From: DATKCA01 sp035544675
Lineage (GTDB): Bacteria > Acidobacteriota > Thermoanaerobaculia > Gp7-AA8
DNA: 64,000 nt
NCBI GenBank assembly: GCA_035544675.1
Contig: DATKCA010000190.1
Coordinates: forward strand, 62,001-126,000
Direction: 5' to 3'
The notes under the pieces were generated by a model. That model had not been told where the DNA came from, made no database searches, and saw nothing but the letters and a program-made list of their open reading frames with translations. Made by a program: the position numbers and the translations under genes. Below, piece by piece: positions 34,740 to 43,136 of this stretch. Position 1 is the stretch's first letter. Each line of letters starts with the position of its first letter.

Positions 34740-35402
34740 TCAGATCAGCTTCTTGAAGAACCGGTTCATGCGCGGTACGAAATGATTGCTCCGGTCGAGG
34801 GAGAATGCAACGGCCGTGGCCCGTCCGACGATCCGCCGCCGCTCGATGAAGCCGATGAAGCGGCTGTCGTTGCTGTTGTCGCGGTTGTCGCCCAGGACGA
34901 AGTAGTGGGCTTTCGGGACGACCGTCGGAGCAAAGGAACGGACGGCCGGCACCTGCGGGGTGAGCATGACCTTGTGCGTGCGGCCCAGGAGCGTCTCGTC
35001 GGTGACGAGAGTGAGGCCCTGCTCGGGGTCGTCGGTCGTCAGCAGGGTCGACCACGTGGCCGCTTTTCCATTCACGTACAACTGGTTGTTGTACATCGCC
35101 ACCCGGTCTCCCGGGATGGCCACGACGCGCTTGACCAGCCGGGTGCCGTCGACCGGGGAGAAGAGGACGACGATGTCGCCACGCTTCGGATCGGACCACT
35201 TCATCAGCTCGATGGTGGTGAAGGGAACCTTGAGATCGTAGGCGAGCTTGTTGACGACCACGCGGTCGCCGACCTCGATCGTCGGCTTCATCGACCCGGT
35301 CGGCACGTCGTTCCAGTCAGCCAGGGCCGAGCGCATCGAGCTGACGACGAGCAGCATCGCCAGAAAGATCCGGAGCTCCCGGAAGAGCTTCTTCTTGGTC
35401 AC
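34740..35402 (-). CDS. lepB: Signal peptidase I
   Basis: Removes Sec and Tat signal peptides at the outer face of the inner membrane. The 220-residue protein has one N-terminal anchor (IFLAMLLVVSSMRSALAD), the catalytic serine in PTGSMKPTIEVGD, the general-base lysine in RLVKRVVAIPGD, and the C-terminal GDNRDNSNDSRFIGF. The GTG start was chosen because GAGGGG precedes it by seven bases; the frame extends 20 codons further up without better support. It is divergent from the Ycf46-like gene. Confidence 0.94.
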   Translation of the reverse strand: MTKKKLFRELRIFLAMLLVVSSMRSALADWNDVPTGSMKPTIEVGDRVVVNKLAYDLKVPFTTIELMKWSDPKRGDIVVLFSPVDGTRLVKRVVAIPGDRVAMYNNQLYVNGKAATWSTLLTTDDPEQGLTLVTDETLLGRTHKVMLTPQVPAVRSFAPTVVPKAHYFVLGDNRDNSNDSRFIGFIERRRIVGRATAVAFSLDRSNHFVPRMNRFFKKLI

Positions 35403-35482
35403 GATAGACCCCTCAAACCATGAAAACGCCAAAAAACTCCAGACCGGCACCAGGGACCCCACCCCCGTTACACTTCTGACCG

Positions 35483-36970
35483 ATGTCCCGGCGTACTTCC
35501 GTCCACGACCTGGAGCGTCTCGTCCTCTCGTTCCACTCGCTGATCGCGGTGGAGACGGTGGAGGAGGAGCGCGTCCGGTCCATCCTTCACGAGCTGGCCG
35601 CGAACCTCCAGATCCCGTTCTACGAATGGTCTCTTACGGCTGGATTGCACCGGCGTTTCGGAATCGTGCTGGAAGGCACGAAAGATCCACTATCCATGCT
35701 GAACCGGATCGACGAGATCCACGACCGCGACGCCATCTATCTATTGAAGGACTTCGCGCCGCATCTGTCGAACTCGAACGTGACGCGCGCGGTCCGGGAG
35801 CTGGTGCACAAGCTCGGGTCGTCACGGTCGGCTCTGGTCATCACCGGCGATCCGCTGGAGCTGCCGCGCGACATGGAATCGGTGGCCATCCGCTTCGACC
35901 TCCAGCTGCCCGACGAGAAGGAGATCCGCGAGGTGATCCGCGCCGTTCTGGACTCGGTGGCCGCGCGGCAGAAGGTGCACGTCGAGCTGACGAAAGACGA
36001 CGCCCAGCGCCTCGTCCGCGCCCTCTCCGGCCTCACCCTCGGACAGGTGCGCAGGATCATCGCGCAGGCCATCGTGTCGGACGGGAAGCTGGCCGTCGAC
36101 GACATCGAGCGCGTCATCCGCTGGAAGGGCGAGATCATCGAGCGCGGCGGCATGCTCGAGTTCTTCCCGCTGGAAGGCAACAACTTCGAGCTGGGCGGAT
36201 TCGGGCGTCTCAAGACGTGGCTGGAGCACTCCCGCATCGGGTTCACGCCGGAGGCGCGCGCGCTCAATCTCACGCCGCCGAAGGGCCTCCTGCTCGTCGG
36301 CGTACAGGGATGCGGGAAGTCGCTGGCCGCGAAGTTCATCGCCCGGGAGTGGGGGATGCCGCTCCTGAAGCTCGACGCCGGACGTCTCTACGACAAATAC
36401 GTCGGCGAGTCGGAGAAGAACTTCCGCAAGGCCACGATGCTGGCCGAGGCGATGGCGCCGGTCGTGTTGTGGATCGACGAGTTGGAGAAGGCGTTCGGGC
36501 AGGGCGGGGGGACGGAGGACGGCGGACTGTCGCAGCGGCTGTTCGGCGCACTCCTGACGTGGCTGCAGGAGAAGAAGCAGGAGGTGTTCGTGGTCGGGGC
36601 GGCGAACGACCTGGATCGCGTGCCGCCGGAGCTGCTGCGCAAGGGACGGTTCGACGAGATCTTCTTCGTCGACCTGCCGACGCAGGAGGAGCGGAAGAGC
36701 ATCCTGTCGATTCACCTGGCGCTGCGGAAGCAGGATCCGGCGAAGATCGATCTCGATTCCGTTGCCGCGGCCGCGGACGGATTCAGCGGCGCGGAGCTGG
36801 AGCAGGCGGTGATCGCGGCGCTGTATCGCGCGCTGCACCGCAAGGAGCCTCTCTCGACCGACCGGCTCCTGGAGGCGGTGCGCTCGACGGTGCCGCTGTC
36901 GGTTTCGCGGCGCGAAGACATCGACGAGCTGCGCCGGACGGCGTCCGCGAGATTTACGCCGGTGGCGTGA
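35483..36970 (+). CDS. Ycf46-like AAA ATPase
   Basis: A 495-residue protein. The N-terminal half (DLERLVLSFHSLIAVETVEEERVRSIL...) is the Ycf46-type regulatory region; the C-terminal half is a classical AAA domain. Motifs: Walker A GVQGCGKSLAAK (about residue 273), pore/GLYDKYVGESEKNFRKA, Walker B VVLWIDELEKAF, sensor 1 AANDLDRVP, arginine-finger RKGRFDE, and sensor 2 FSGAELEQA. Ycf46 is conserved in cyanobacteria and plastids and occurs in other bacteria; its substrate is unknown. There are no membrane segments. Nothing adjacent suggests a client protein. Confidence 0.9.
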   Translation: MSRRTSVHDLERLVLSFHSLIAVETVEEERVRSILHELAANLQIPFYEWSLTAGLHRRFGIVLEGTKDPLSMLNRIDEIHDRDAIYLLKDFAPHLSNSNVTRAVRELVHKLGSSRSALVITGDPLELPRDMESVAIRFDLQLPDEKEIREVIRAVLDSVAARQKVHVELTKDDAQRLVRALSGLTLGQVRRIIAQAIVSDGKLAVDDIERVIRWKGEIIERGGMLEFFPLEGNNFELGGFGRLKTWLEHSRIGFTPEARALNLTPPKGLLLVGVQGCGKSLAAKFIAREWGMPLLKLDAGRLYDKYVGESEKNFRKATMLAEAMAPVVLWIDELEKAFGQGGGTEDGGLSQRLFGALLTWLQEKKQEVFVVGAANDLDRVPPELLRKGRFDEIFFVDLPTQEERKSILSIHLALRKQDPAKIDLDSVAAAADGFSGAELEQAVIAALYRALHRKEPLSTDRLLEAVRSTVPLSVSRREDIDELRRTASARFTPVA

Positions 36971-37145
36971 TGCGCCGCGATGAACCCAATGTTACGGAAA
37001 GACGCTCCGTTGGTTCACGAAAGGGCCGTTCGTTCACCAGGGTGACCGACCGGTGACGGCCGACATCGAAAGGGCTTCGATCCGTTTCTGAAGCGAGCCA
37101 ACTGCGCGCGGCGCTGGACGTAACTCTCTCCATCGGAGGTTGCGT

Positions 37146-37655
37146 ATGCGTCGTTTCGCCGGTGTCGTCGCGCTTCTCGTCGTTCCGCTGTCCGCTCTAG
37201 CATCCGGTGCCGTGGAAGTGATTTCTCCCCGCGTCACCGTTCTCTCGTTTCAGCGCGTGCAGGAAGAATGTCGCACCGCAAAGAGGGTGAACGCGTGCAT
37301 GCACATCGAGGCGATGCTCATGACCTCCTGCACCGCCGTGGACGGCATCGCTCGCATGTCGGCCGGCGTCAGGCTGACGCCGAACGTGTTCACCATCAGC
37401 CTGACCATGCTGCCCCACGAGATGGGGCACCTCGCCGATTTCGTGCACCTTCTCAGGGAGCACAACAGGAAGCTGATCGAGCCCGCGTTCGACTCGATCC
37501 AGGCCTGTGCGGCCACCGCCAGGGTCGCGGAGATGACGTTCGGTCAGAAGCTGCGGTCGTATCAGCAGACGTCGGCCCACCGGCGCGACCGCCGCGAGGC
37601 TTCCAAAGTCGCGGCCGGCCGCCCGGGCCCTACTCCCGCTGACCTCGGCGACTGA
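37146..37655 (+). CDS. Small exported protein with HExxH motif
   Basis: A 169-residue protein with a signal peptide (MRRFAGVVALLVVPLSALASG) and a good ribosome site (GGAGG). The mature part has five cysteines and a central LPHEMGHLADF segment that matches the HExxH zinc-protease pattern; further His and Glu residues follow (VHLLREHNRK) but the third ligand is not obvious. The tail is basic and low-complexity. I do not recognise the family. It could be a small metallopeptidase or the motif may be chance. It overlaps the convergent folE 3' end by 26 bases. Confidence 0.65.
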   Translation: MRRFAGVVALLVVPLSALASGAVEVISPRVTVLSFQRVQEECRTAKRVNACMHIEAMLMTSCTAVDGIARMSAGVRLTPNVFTISLTMLPHEMGHLADFVHLLREHNRKLIEPAFDSIQACAATARVAEMTFGQKLRSYQQTSAHRRDRREASKVAAGRPGPTPADLGD

Positions 37656-38298
37656 CGATGGACATGAACTCCTGACGCGTCCGCTCGTCCTCGAGGAAGT
37701 CGCCGCGCAGAACGTTCGTCTCCATGAACGACGACTCCTGCTCGACCCCGCGCATCACCATGCAGAGGTGCACGCCGCCCATCCAGACGGCGATGCCTCG
37801 GGGCTCGAGGATCTTCTCGATCGTGTCGGCGATGTCGTGAGCGAGATGTTCCTGTGACTGCAGCCGCCGCATGTGCACCTCGACGATGCGCGGGATCTTC
37901 GACGCTCCGATGATCATCCGCTCCGGGATGTAGCCGACGATGAACCGTCCGAAGAACGGCAGGATGTGGTGGGCGCACAAGGTCTTGTACGTCCCGCCGA
38001 TGATGACCATGTTCTGGCACTCTTTGGCCGCGGCCGAACAGGCCTTGCGGAACAGAGTGGTCAGCCTCCGGACGTCGGTGAAGTCGTAGCCGCTGGTCAT
38101 GGTGATCAGCGACTCCGCCCAGCGCCGGGGCGTATCGAGGACGTTCTCGTTCTCGAGATCGACGTGAAGCAGGCGGAGGACTTCGCGGAGGTGGTCCTCG
38201 AGCGCGTCGCGGTCTACGGTCGGGCGGGGGCCGGTAAGGAGGCCGCGGTCATTGATGATCGCGTCAACCTCGGTCTGGAGGACCAAATCATCTTTCAT
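37630..38298 (-). CDS. folE: GTP cyclohydrolase I
   Basis: Converts GTP to 7,8-dihydroneopterin triphosphate, the entry step to tetrahydrofolate and other pterins. The 222-residue type I enzyme shows DTPRRWAESL, the zinc site CAHHILPFFG, the GASKIPRIVEVHMRRLQSQEHLAHDIAD substrate region and the second zinc Cys in CMVMRGVE. A zinc-independent FolE2 would look different. The 3' end overlaps the small exported protein gene. A GC-rich palindrome lies just upstream of its start. Confidence 0.95.
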   Translation of the reverse strand: MKDDLVLQTEVDAIINDRGLLTGPRPTVDRDALEDHLREVLRLLHVDLENENVLDTPRRWAESLITMTSGYDFTDVRRLTTLFRKACSAAAKECQNMVIIGGTYKTLCAHHILPFFGRFIVGYIPERMIIGASKIPRIVEVHMRRLQSQEHLAHDIADTIEKILEPRGIAVWMGGVHLCMVMRGVEQESSFMETNVLRGDFLEDERTRQEFMSIVSRRGQRE

Positions 38299-38311
38299 GG
38301 GGCGATGAGTC

Positions 38312-38403
38312 TAACGTGCCCGAGCCCGTGCCCGTGCGCGTGCCCGGTTTTCCGGTTCCCTCCCGCCCAAAAGCCGGGCCCGCGCACGGGCACGGGCACG
38401 TTA
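38312..38403. repeat. CGTGCCCGTGCCCG palindrome (family I)
   Basis: Left arm words TAACGTGCCCGAGCCCGTGC, right arm words GCACGGGCACGGGCACGTTA, with an AT-richer TTTTCCGGTTCCC loop. It lies between the divergent folE and acyl-CoA dehydrogenase genes and ends ten bases before a -35-like element. Confidence 0.85.
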
Positions 38404-38413
38404 CCAGCATCAT

Positions 38414-38443
38414 TTGACACCTGAATGAGCGTTCATTCATACT
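38414..38443 (+). promoter_or_regulatory. Promoter with embedded FadR-like operator for acyl-CoA dehydrogenase
   Basis: TTGACA (38414-38419) is a perfect -35; CATACT (38438-38443) at 18 bases is a fair -10. Between and over them lies TGAATGAGCGTTCATTCA (38422-38439), a perfect 7+4+7 palindrome. It closely resembles the operator of TetR-type fatty-acid-degradation repressors such as Bacillus FadR (TGAATGA...TCATTCA, recalled from the literature). An acyl-CoA-released repressor would block RNA polymerase here. Confidence 0.7.
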
Positions 38444-38509
38444 GGTTTCTCCTCAGGAAACCGCGTCGGCAAGATTCATGTAATTCCCTCTCCATAAGGA
38501 GCTCTTCAC

Positions 38510-40402
38510 ATGGCTGAAGTCAAAACCCAGGGCGCCGTCGAAGCGATGGAAGTGGCCGAGGCTTCCCGCGAAACCGAGTGGGAAAAGCCTTCCTTTGTCG
38601 GTGACCTCTTCCTCGGAAATCTCAACCTCGACCTCATTCATCCGTTCCCTCAGCAGCCGGCCGCCGACAAGACCGAAGCGGACGCCTTCCTCGGGCGCCT
38701 GGAGAGGTTCCTGGCCGAGAACGTCGATGCCGACAAGATCGACCGCGAGGGCGAATACGACTACTCGCTGTTCGAGGGCTTCAACAAGCTCGGCGCCTGG
38801 GGCATGAAGATCCCGAAGGAGTACGGCGGGCTCGGGTTCACAGCCACGAACTACAACCGCGCGATCGGGCTCATCGCCACCTGGTGCGGATCGAGTGTGG
38901 CCTGGCTCTCCGCGCACCAGTCGATCGGCGTGCCGCAGCCGCTGAAGCTGTTCGGCACCGAGGAGCAGAAGAAGAAGTACCTGCCGAGGCTGGCGAAAGG
39001 CGCGATCTCAGCGTTCGCGCTGACCGAGCCGGGGGTCGGCTCCGATCCGGCGAAGATGCAGACGATGGCCAGGCCTTCGCCTGACGGCAAGGGCTGGATC
39101 CTCAACGGCGAGAAGCTGTGGTGCACGAACGGCCTCAAGGCCGAAGTCATCGTGGTGATGGCGCAGTCGCCGCCGAAAGTCGTCAATGGCAAAGAGAAGA
39201 AGCAGATCTCGGCGTTCATCGTGGAGATGAGCACGCCCGGAGTGGAGATCGCGCATCGCTGCCAGTTCATGGGGCTGCGCGGCATCGGCAACGTCCTCAT
39301 CACGTTCAAGGACGTCTACATCCCGAAAGAGAACCTGCTGTGGGGAGAGGGCAAGGGTCTGAAGCTCGCGCTGATCACGCTGAACACGGGACGCCTGACC
39401 ATTCCGGCGGGCTGTGCGGCCGGGGCGCGGCGCATGATCGAGATCGCCCGCGACTGGGTGAACGAGCGCGTGCAGTGGGGCGCACCGATCGGGAAGCACG
39501 AAGCGGTCGCTGCCAAGCTGTCCTGGATGGCATCGCACACCCTGGCCATGGAAGCGATCGTCTGGCTGACGTCGGGTCTGTCCGACCGCGGCGACGTCGA
39601 CCTGCGCCTGGAAGCGGCGATGGCCAAGCTGTTCAACACCGAGGTGGCCTGGCAGTGCGCCGATCATCTGGTGCAGATTCGCGGCGGCCGCGGATACGAG
39701 ACCGCCGACTCGCTGCGCGCGCGCGGCGAGAAGCCGTACCCGGTCGAGCGGATCCTGCGCGACATGCGCATCAACCGCATCTTCGAAGGGACGAGCGAGA
39801 TCCAGCACCTGTTCATCGCGCGCGAGGCCGTCGATCCGCACATGAAGCGCGGCTACAAGATCCTCCAGCCCGAGACCCCGACCGGCGAGAAGTTCTCCGC
39901 CGCGGCCAAAGCCGGCGCGTTCTACGCCGGTTGGTACCCGTCGCGGTACATGGGCTGGAGCCGCAAGCCGTCGTACGGCGCGTTCGGGAAGCTGTCGAAG
40001 CACATGGCGTACGTCGACCGCTCGTCGCGCCGCCTGGCCCGCTCGATCTTCCACGCCATGATGCGTTTCCAGGCCAGGCTGGAGCGGAAACAGATGGTGC
40101 TCTTCCGGATCGTCGATATCGGGACGGACCTTTTCGCCATGGCCGCCACGATCAGCTACGCCACCATGCTGGCCAAACAGGGCCAGAAGAACGCCGTGGA
40201 TCTGGCCGATGTGTTCTGTCACGAGGCGCGCAAGCGCATCGAGCAGAACTTCTCGACGCTCTTCGACGACTACGACGAGAAGGCATATCGCGTCGTGCAG
40301 AATCTGATGAAGGGCGAATACGAGTGGCTGGAGGGCCAGCTCGTTCAGGGCGTCGTCCCGACCCCGGAAGCGGTGGAAGAGGCCATCTCGAAGTTGAGGT
40401 GA
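38510..40402 (+). CDS. Long-chain acyl-CoA dehydrogenase (VLCAD/FadE-like)
   Basis: FAD-dependent oxidation of acyl-CoA to trans-2-enoyl-CoA. The 630-residue protein has the ACAD core at about 60-460: KIPKEYGGLGF, the FAD/substrate motif FALTEPGVGSDPAKM, LNGEKLWCTNG, GLRGIGNV, and the catalytic-Glu segment RINRIFEGTSEIQHLF. About 150 extra C-terminal residues match the VLCAD/ACAD9-type helical extension rather than short-chain enzymes. The ribosome site is AAGGAG. The gene is preceded by a FadR-like operator and a near-consensus promoter, so it is probably induced by acyl-CoA. Confidence 0.93.
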   Translation: MAEVKTQGAVEAMEVAEASRETEWEKPSFVGDLFLGNLNLDLIHPFPQQPAADKTEADAFLGRLERFLAENVDADKIDREGEYDYSLFEGFNKLGAWGMKIPKEYGGLGFTATNYNRAIGLIATWCGSSVAWLSAHQSIGVPQPLKLFGTEEQKKKYLPRLAKGAISAFALTEPGVGSDPAKMQTMARPSPDGKGWILNGEKLWCTNGLKAEVIVVMAQSPPKVVNGKEKKQISAFIVEMSTPGVEIAHRCQFMGLRGIGNVLITFKDVYIPKENLLWGEGKGLKLALITLNTGRLTIPAGCAAGARRMIEIARDWVNERVQWGAPIGKHEAVAAKLSWMASHTLAMEAIVWLTSGLSDRGDVDLRLEAAMAKLFNTEVAWQCADHLVQIRGGRGYETADSLRARGEKPYPVERILRDMRINRIFEGTSEIQHLFIAREAVDPHMKRGYKILQPETPTGEKFSAAAKAGAFYAGWYPSRYMGWSRKPSYGAFGKLSKHMAYVDRSSRRLARSIFHAMMRFQARLERKQMVLFRIVDIGTDLFAMAATISYATMLAKQGQKNAVDLADVFCHEARKRIEQNFSTLFDDYDEKAYRVVQNLMKGEYEWLEGQLVQGVVPTPEAVEEAISKLR

Positions 40403-40404
40403 TT

Positions 40405-40495
40405 GTCATTCCGAGCGTAGCGAGGAATCTGGGGGCCGGCCGGTACGACTCTGTGCCGCCCGCACGACCAGATCCCTCGCTACGCTCGGGATGAC
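40405..40495. repeat. GCGTAGCGAGG palindrome (family C), copy 3
   Basis: GTCATTCCGAGCGTAGCGAG and CTCGCTACGCTCGGGATGAC flank a variable GC loop. It begins two bases after the acyl-CoA dehydrogenase stop and ends immediately before the convergent zinc-ribbon gene stop. Confidence 0.9.
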
Positions 40496-40717
40496 CTACA
40501 TCTTCCGGATCTTCTTCGCGTCGTCGACGCTCTCGTGCCCCTCGTACCGCCGGAGGCACCGGCCGCAGATGATCTTCAGCTCCGCGCCGGGACGGGGCAC
40601 CCACCCCTCCTCCTGCACCGCCGCGGCGAAGCGGTCGATGTACTCCTTCGGGATCTCACCCGCGATCTCCTTCGTCTTCCCGCATTCGGCGCAGCGAAGC
40701 TGAACACGCCCCTCCAT
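40496..40717 (-). CDS. Small zinc-ribbon protein
   Basis: A 73-residue cytoplasmic protein with two Cys pairs, CAECGK (near residues 9-12) and CGRC (near 51-54), that form a treble-clef or ribbon zinc site, separated by a helix (IPKEYIDRFAAAVQEEGWV). The C-terminus is charged. It may bind nucleic acid or protein; function unknown. Its start is two bases after the stop of the upstream peptidase gene, so the two are co-transcribed. Confidence 0.75.
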   Translation of the reverse strand: MEGRVQLRCAECGKTKEIAGEIPKEYIDRFAAAVQEEGWVPRPGAELKIICGRCLRRYEGHESVDDAKKIRKM

Positions 40718-40719
40718 CG

Positions 40720-42405
40720 CTACCGCTCTCCCGCGGCCGGAAACACCGGCGTGATGTCGACCGGAATGTCGGTGAGGCGGGCGATCACGGATGCGATCTC
40801 CGGCGTGGTCACACCGTAGCGATCGAGAAGCCGCTGGGCGCGATCGAAGTCACCGGTGGCCTGAATCGTCAGCAGCTCGGTGGCCAGGTCGCGCGTCGCG
40901 GTGCGGAACCTGTCGAAGTCGACCATGAAGCGTCCGTCCGCGACCGGCGTGATCGCGCCCTTCTCGCGCATCCAGTTCCATTGCACGGCCGTGCCGCGGC
41001 CGTGCGCTCCGTCGATGCCGAAGCGCATGCTGCGGAACATCAGGCCGGTGTACGTGGCGAAGAGCTGCCGCTCGTCGATGCTGGTCAGCAGCTTCTGGTC
41101 GCGCGCATAGAGAATGTTCCAGAGGCCGAGGACATCGGCTTTGCACTCTTCGATGGCCGAGTAGAGGTTCTTGAGGAGGATGCGCACCTCGACGCGCTGG
41201 CCGTCCGGCCGCGTGATCAGGCCGGGCCCGAGGCCGTGGGAGAGCTCGTGGAAGAGCACCTGGTTGAAGAAGGCATCGAACGAGATGAGGCCCGTCAGCG
41301 AGGGGTCCAGCACGCGCAGCGCGATGGGCTGCCCGCTCTGGCGGAACTTCGCGTCCATCACGTTCTTGAGCAGGACCTTCTTCGAGCCCTTGATCTCGCG
41401 GACGTATTCATCGTTGGGGAGGTTGAACGCGGCGGTCTGGACGCCGCGCCGCGCATCGCCGGCGGTGAAGATCTCCTGGACGACGCGGATCGGCGACTCC
41501 GCGCCGCGGTCCGGGTTCTTGTACTCCTCCGGCTCGGGTAGATTGCGCTCCATGGCCGGGAGGTGCTGCGTGTACACGGCCAGCTTCTCGCTCTCCGGCC
41601 GGTCGACGACGGTCACGAACGACTCGAACGCCGCCTTGAAGTTGAACATCTCGTCTTCGTAGACCTCGTACGGCCCGATGACCACCTCGATCGGTCCGTT
41701 GAGGTCCATCCAGGCGATGTCGCTCTCGCGATAGTCATCCGTCATGAGCGCGGCGGCGAGCTTGGTCAGGTAATCGCGCAGCGAGGCGTTGTTCGTCAGC
41801 GCGGCGGCCTCGCGCAGCTTCGCCGCGGCGGGCTCGAGCAGCTCGCGGTAGTGCCGGGAGTAAGGGATGGCCACGAGCCGGCTTCCCTCACGCCGCACCA
41901 CCGTGAAGAGCCCCTGCAGGGCATCCTTCTGATCGGGGTTCTCGGCGACGTATCGCTCGAACTCCTCCCTGGTGATGTCCGGCGGATAGAACGCCGCTCC
42001 CTCCGGCTTCGCCCCCGCCGGACCGAACGGCTCGATGAACGGCTCGTCCAGCTTCAGGCGATCCCACCGCCCTTTGTTGGCGATGAAGTAGTCGTAGCCG
42101 GCGCGATCGAGGGCGGACGCCGGCGCCTGCGCCTCCAGCCGCTCCCGCAGCGCCGGATTCTCCTCGGACACCTGGCGCCAGAAGATCTCGTCGATGAAGC
42201 CGGAGGCCTCGATGAGCCTGGCCACGACGGCGCGCTCGTTCTCGCCGAGCAGCGAGCGGTCGTAGTCGATGGTCGTGCGCGGCAGCTGGGCCTGGCGGGT
42301 GGGAGTGTCCGGGGCGACGGCAAGCTTCGGTTCGGTCTGAGAAGGCGGCATGGTGGTCTGGCAGGCGGTGGCGGCGAACATCAGCGGAAAGAGCAACTTT
42401 CGCAT
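40720..42405 (-). CDS. Lipoprotein of the dipeptidyl-peptidase III (M49)-like family
   Basis: A 561-residue protein with a lipoprotein signal (MRKLLFPLMFAATAC, acylated Cys15). The catalytic segment is LFHELSHGLGPG, an HExxH zinc site, with a downstream EECKAD that supplies the third ligand and is typical of the M49/DPP III relatives (DPP III proper has HExxxH). The central fold includes the conserved GPYEVYEDEMFNFKAAFE. The start was taken at the lipobox; the open frame upstream overlaps the divergent FHA gene. It is probably a peptidase on the outer or inner membrane; substrate unknown. Confidence 0.88.
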   Translation of the reverse strand: MRKLLFPLMFAATACQTTMPPSQTEPKLAVAPDTPTRQAQLPRTTIDYDRSLLGENERAVVARLIEASGFIDEIFWRQVSEENPALRERLEAQAPASALDRAGYDYFIANKGRWDRLKLDEPFIEPFGPAGAKPEGAAFYPPDITREEFERYVAENPDQKDALQGLFTVVRREGSRLVAIPYSRHYRELLEPAAAKLREAAALTNNASLRDYLTKLAAALMTDDYRESDIAWMDLNGPIEVVIGPYEVYEDEMFNFKAAFESFVTVVDRPESEKLAVYTQHLPAMERNLPEPEEYKNPDRGAESPIRVVQEIFTAGDARRGVQTAAFNLPNDEYVREIKGSKKVLLKNVMDAKFRQSGQPIALRVLDPSLTGLISFDAFFNQVLFHELSHGLGPGLITRPDGQRVEVRILLKNLYSAIEECKADVLGLWNILYARDQKLLTSIDERQLFATYTGLMFRSMRFGIDGAHGRGTAVQWNWMREKGAITPVADGRFMVDFDRFRTATRDLATELLTIQATGDFDRAQRLLDRYGVTTPEIASVIARLTDIPVDITPVFPAAGER

Positions 42406-42544
42406 TGGGCGGATACTAGTGTGGTGAATCAGAAATGGACAGGCCTTCGCTGGTGCCGCAACCGGCACCAGCCCAGAGGGTTGTGGGCGGCGACGGGCCG
42501 TCTGCCTGCGCCGATCTGCTAATCTTCCGCCGCAGGCGGACCGC

Positions 42545-43132
42545 GTGATCATCGAATGCATGAGCTGTAGCTCGAAGTACCAGTACGACGAGCAGCGTTT
42601 CGAGGGAAAGCCGTCCAAGAAGATCCGCTGTGCGAAATGCCAGCACATCTTCGAGATCTTCAACCCGGCGTTCGCGGCCAAGGCGAGCCCGGCCAAGGGC
42701 TCGGCCGCCGGCGAGTCGACCAACATGAAGCGGGAGCCCAAGCCGCCTCCGCCCCAGGAGACGACGGCCGAGGCGCCGGTGCCCCAGGCGGAGTCGGGGA
42801 ACCCGCCGTCGACCCAGCTCCAGATGCCCACGGGACGCAGGCTCTCGCTGGCCATCATCGACGGTCCGGGCTCGGGAAACGTATTCAGGATCGAGAAGCC
42901 GCGGGTGACGATCGGACGCTCCGGCGCGGACCTGAACCTGAACGACAGCGAGGCCTCGCGCCAGCACGCCGCCGTGGAAGTCCGCGACTCCCTCTACACT
43001 CTCGTGGACCTCGGCTCGACCAACGGCACGCTCTTCGAAGGCCAGAGGGTCGCCGGCACGGCGGAGCTGCAGAACCATGCCGAGTTCGTCGTGGGCGGCA
43101 CGACGCTGATGTTGATCGTTACAGAAGAATGA
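42545..43132 (+). CDS. Zinc-finger (MJ0042-type) and FHA-domain protein
   Basis: A 195-residue cytoplasmic protein with a GTG start. Residues 1-36 are an MJ0042-like zinc finger (CMSCSSKYQY...CAKCQHIFEI). A Pro/Ala/Gln linker of about 60 residues follows. The C-terminal FHA domain (VTIGRSGADLNLNDSEASRQHAAVEV...LGSTNGT) should bind phosphothreonine peptides. The pair suggests a signalling adaptor. It is four bases upstream of the wzm gene and is likely co-transcribed with the exporter, hinting at phospho-control of polysaccharide export, which is inference. Confidence 0.9.
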   Translation: MIIECMSCSSKYQYDEQRFEGKPSKKIRCAKCQHIFEIFNPAFAAKASPAKGSAAGESTNMKREPKPPPPQETTAEAPVPQAESGNPPSTQLQMPTGRRLSLAIIDGPGSGNVFRIEKPRVTIGRSGADLNLNDSEASRQHAAVEVRDSLYTLVDLGSTNGTLFEGQRVAGTAELQNHAEFVVGGTTLMLIVTEE

Positions 43133-43136
43133 TCAG

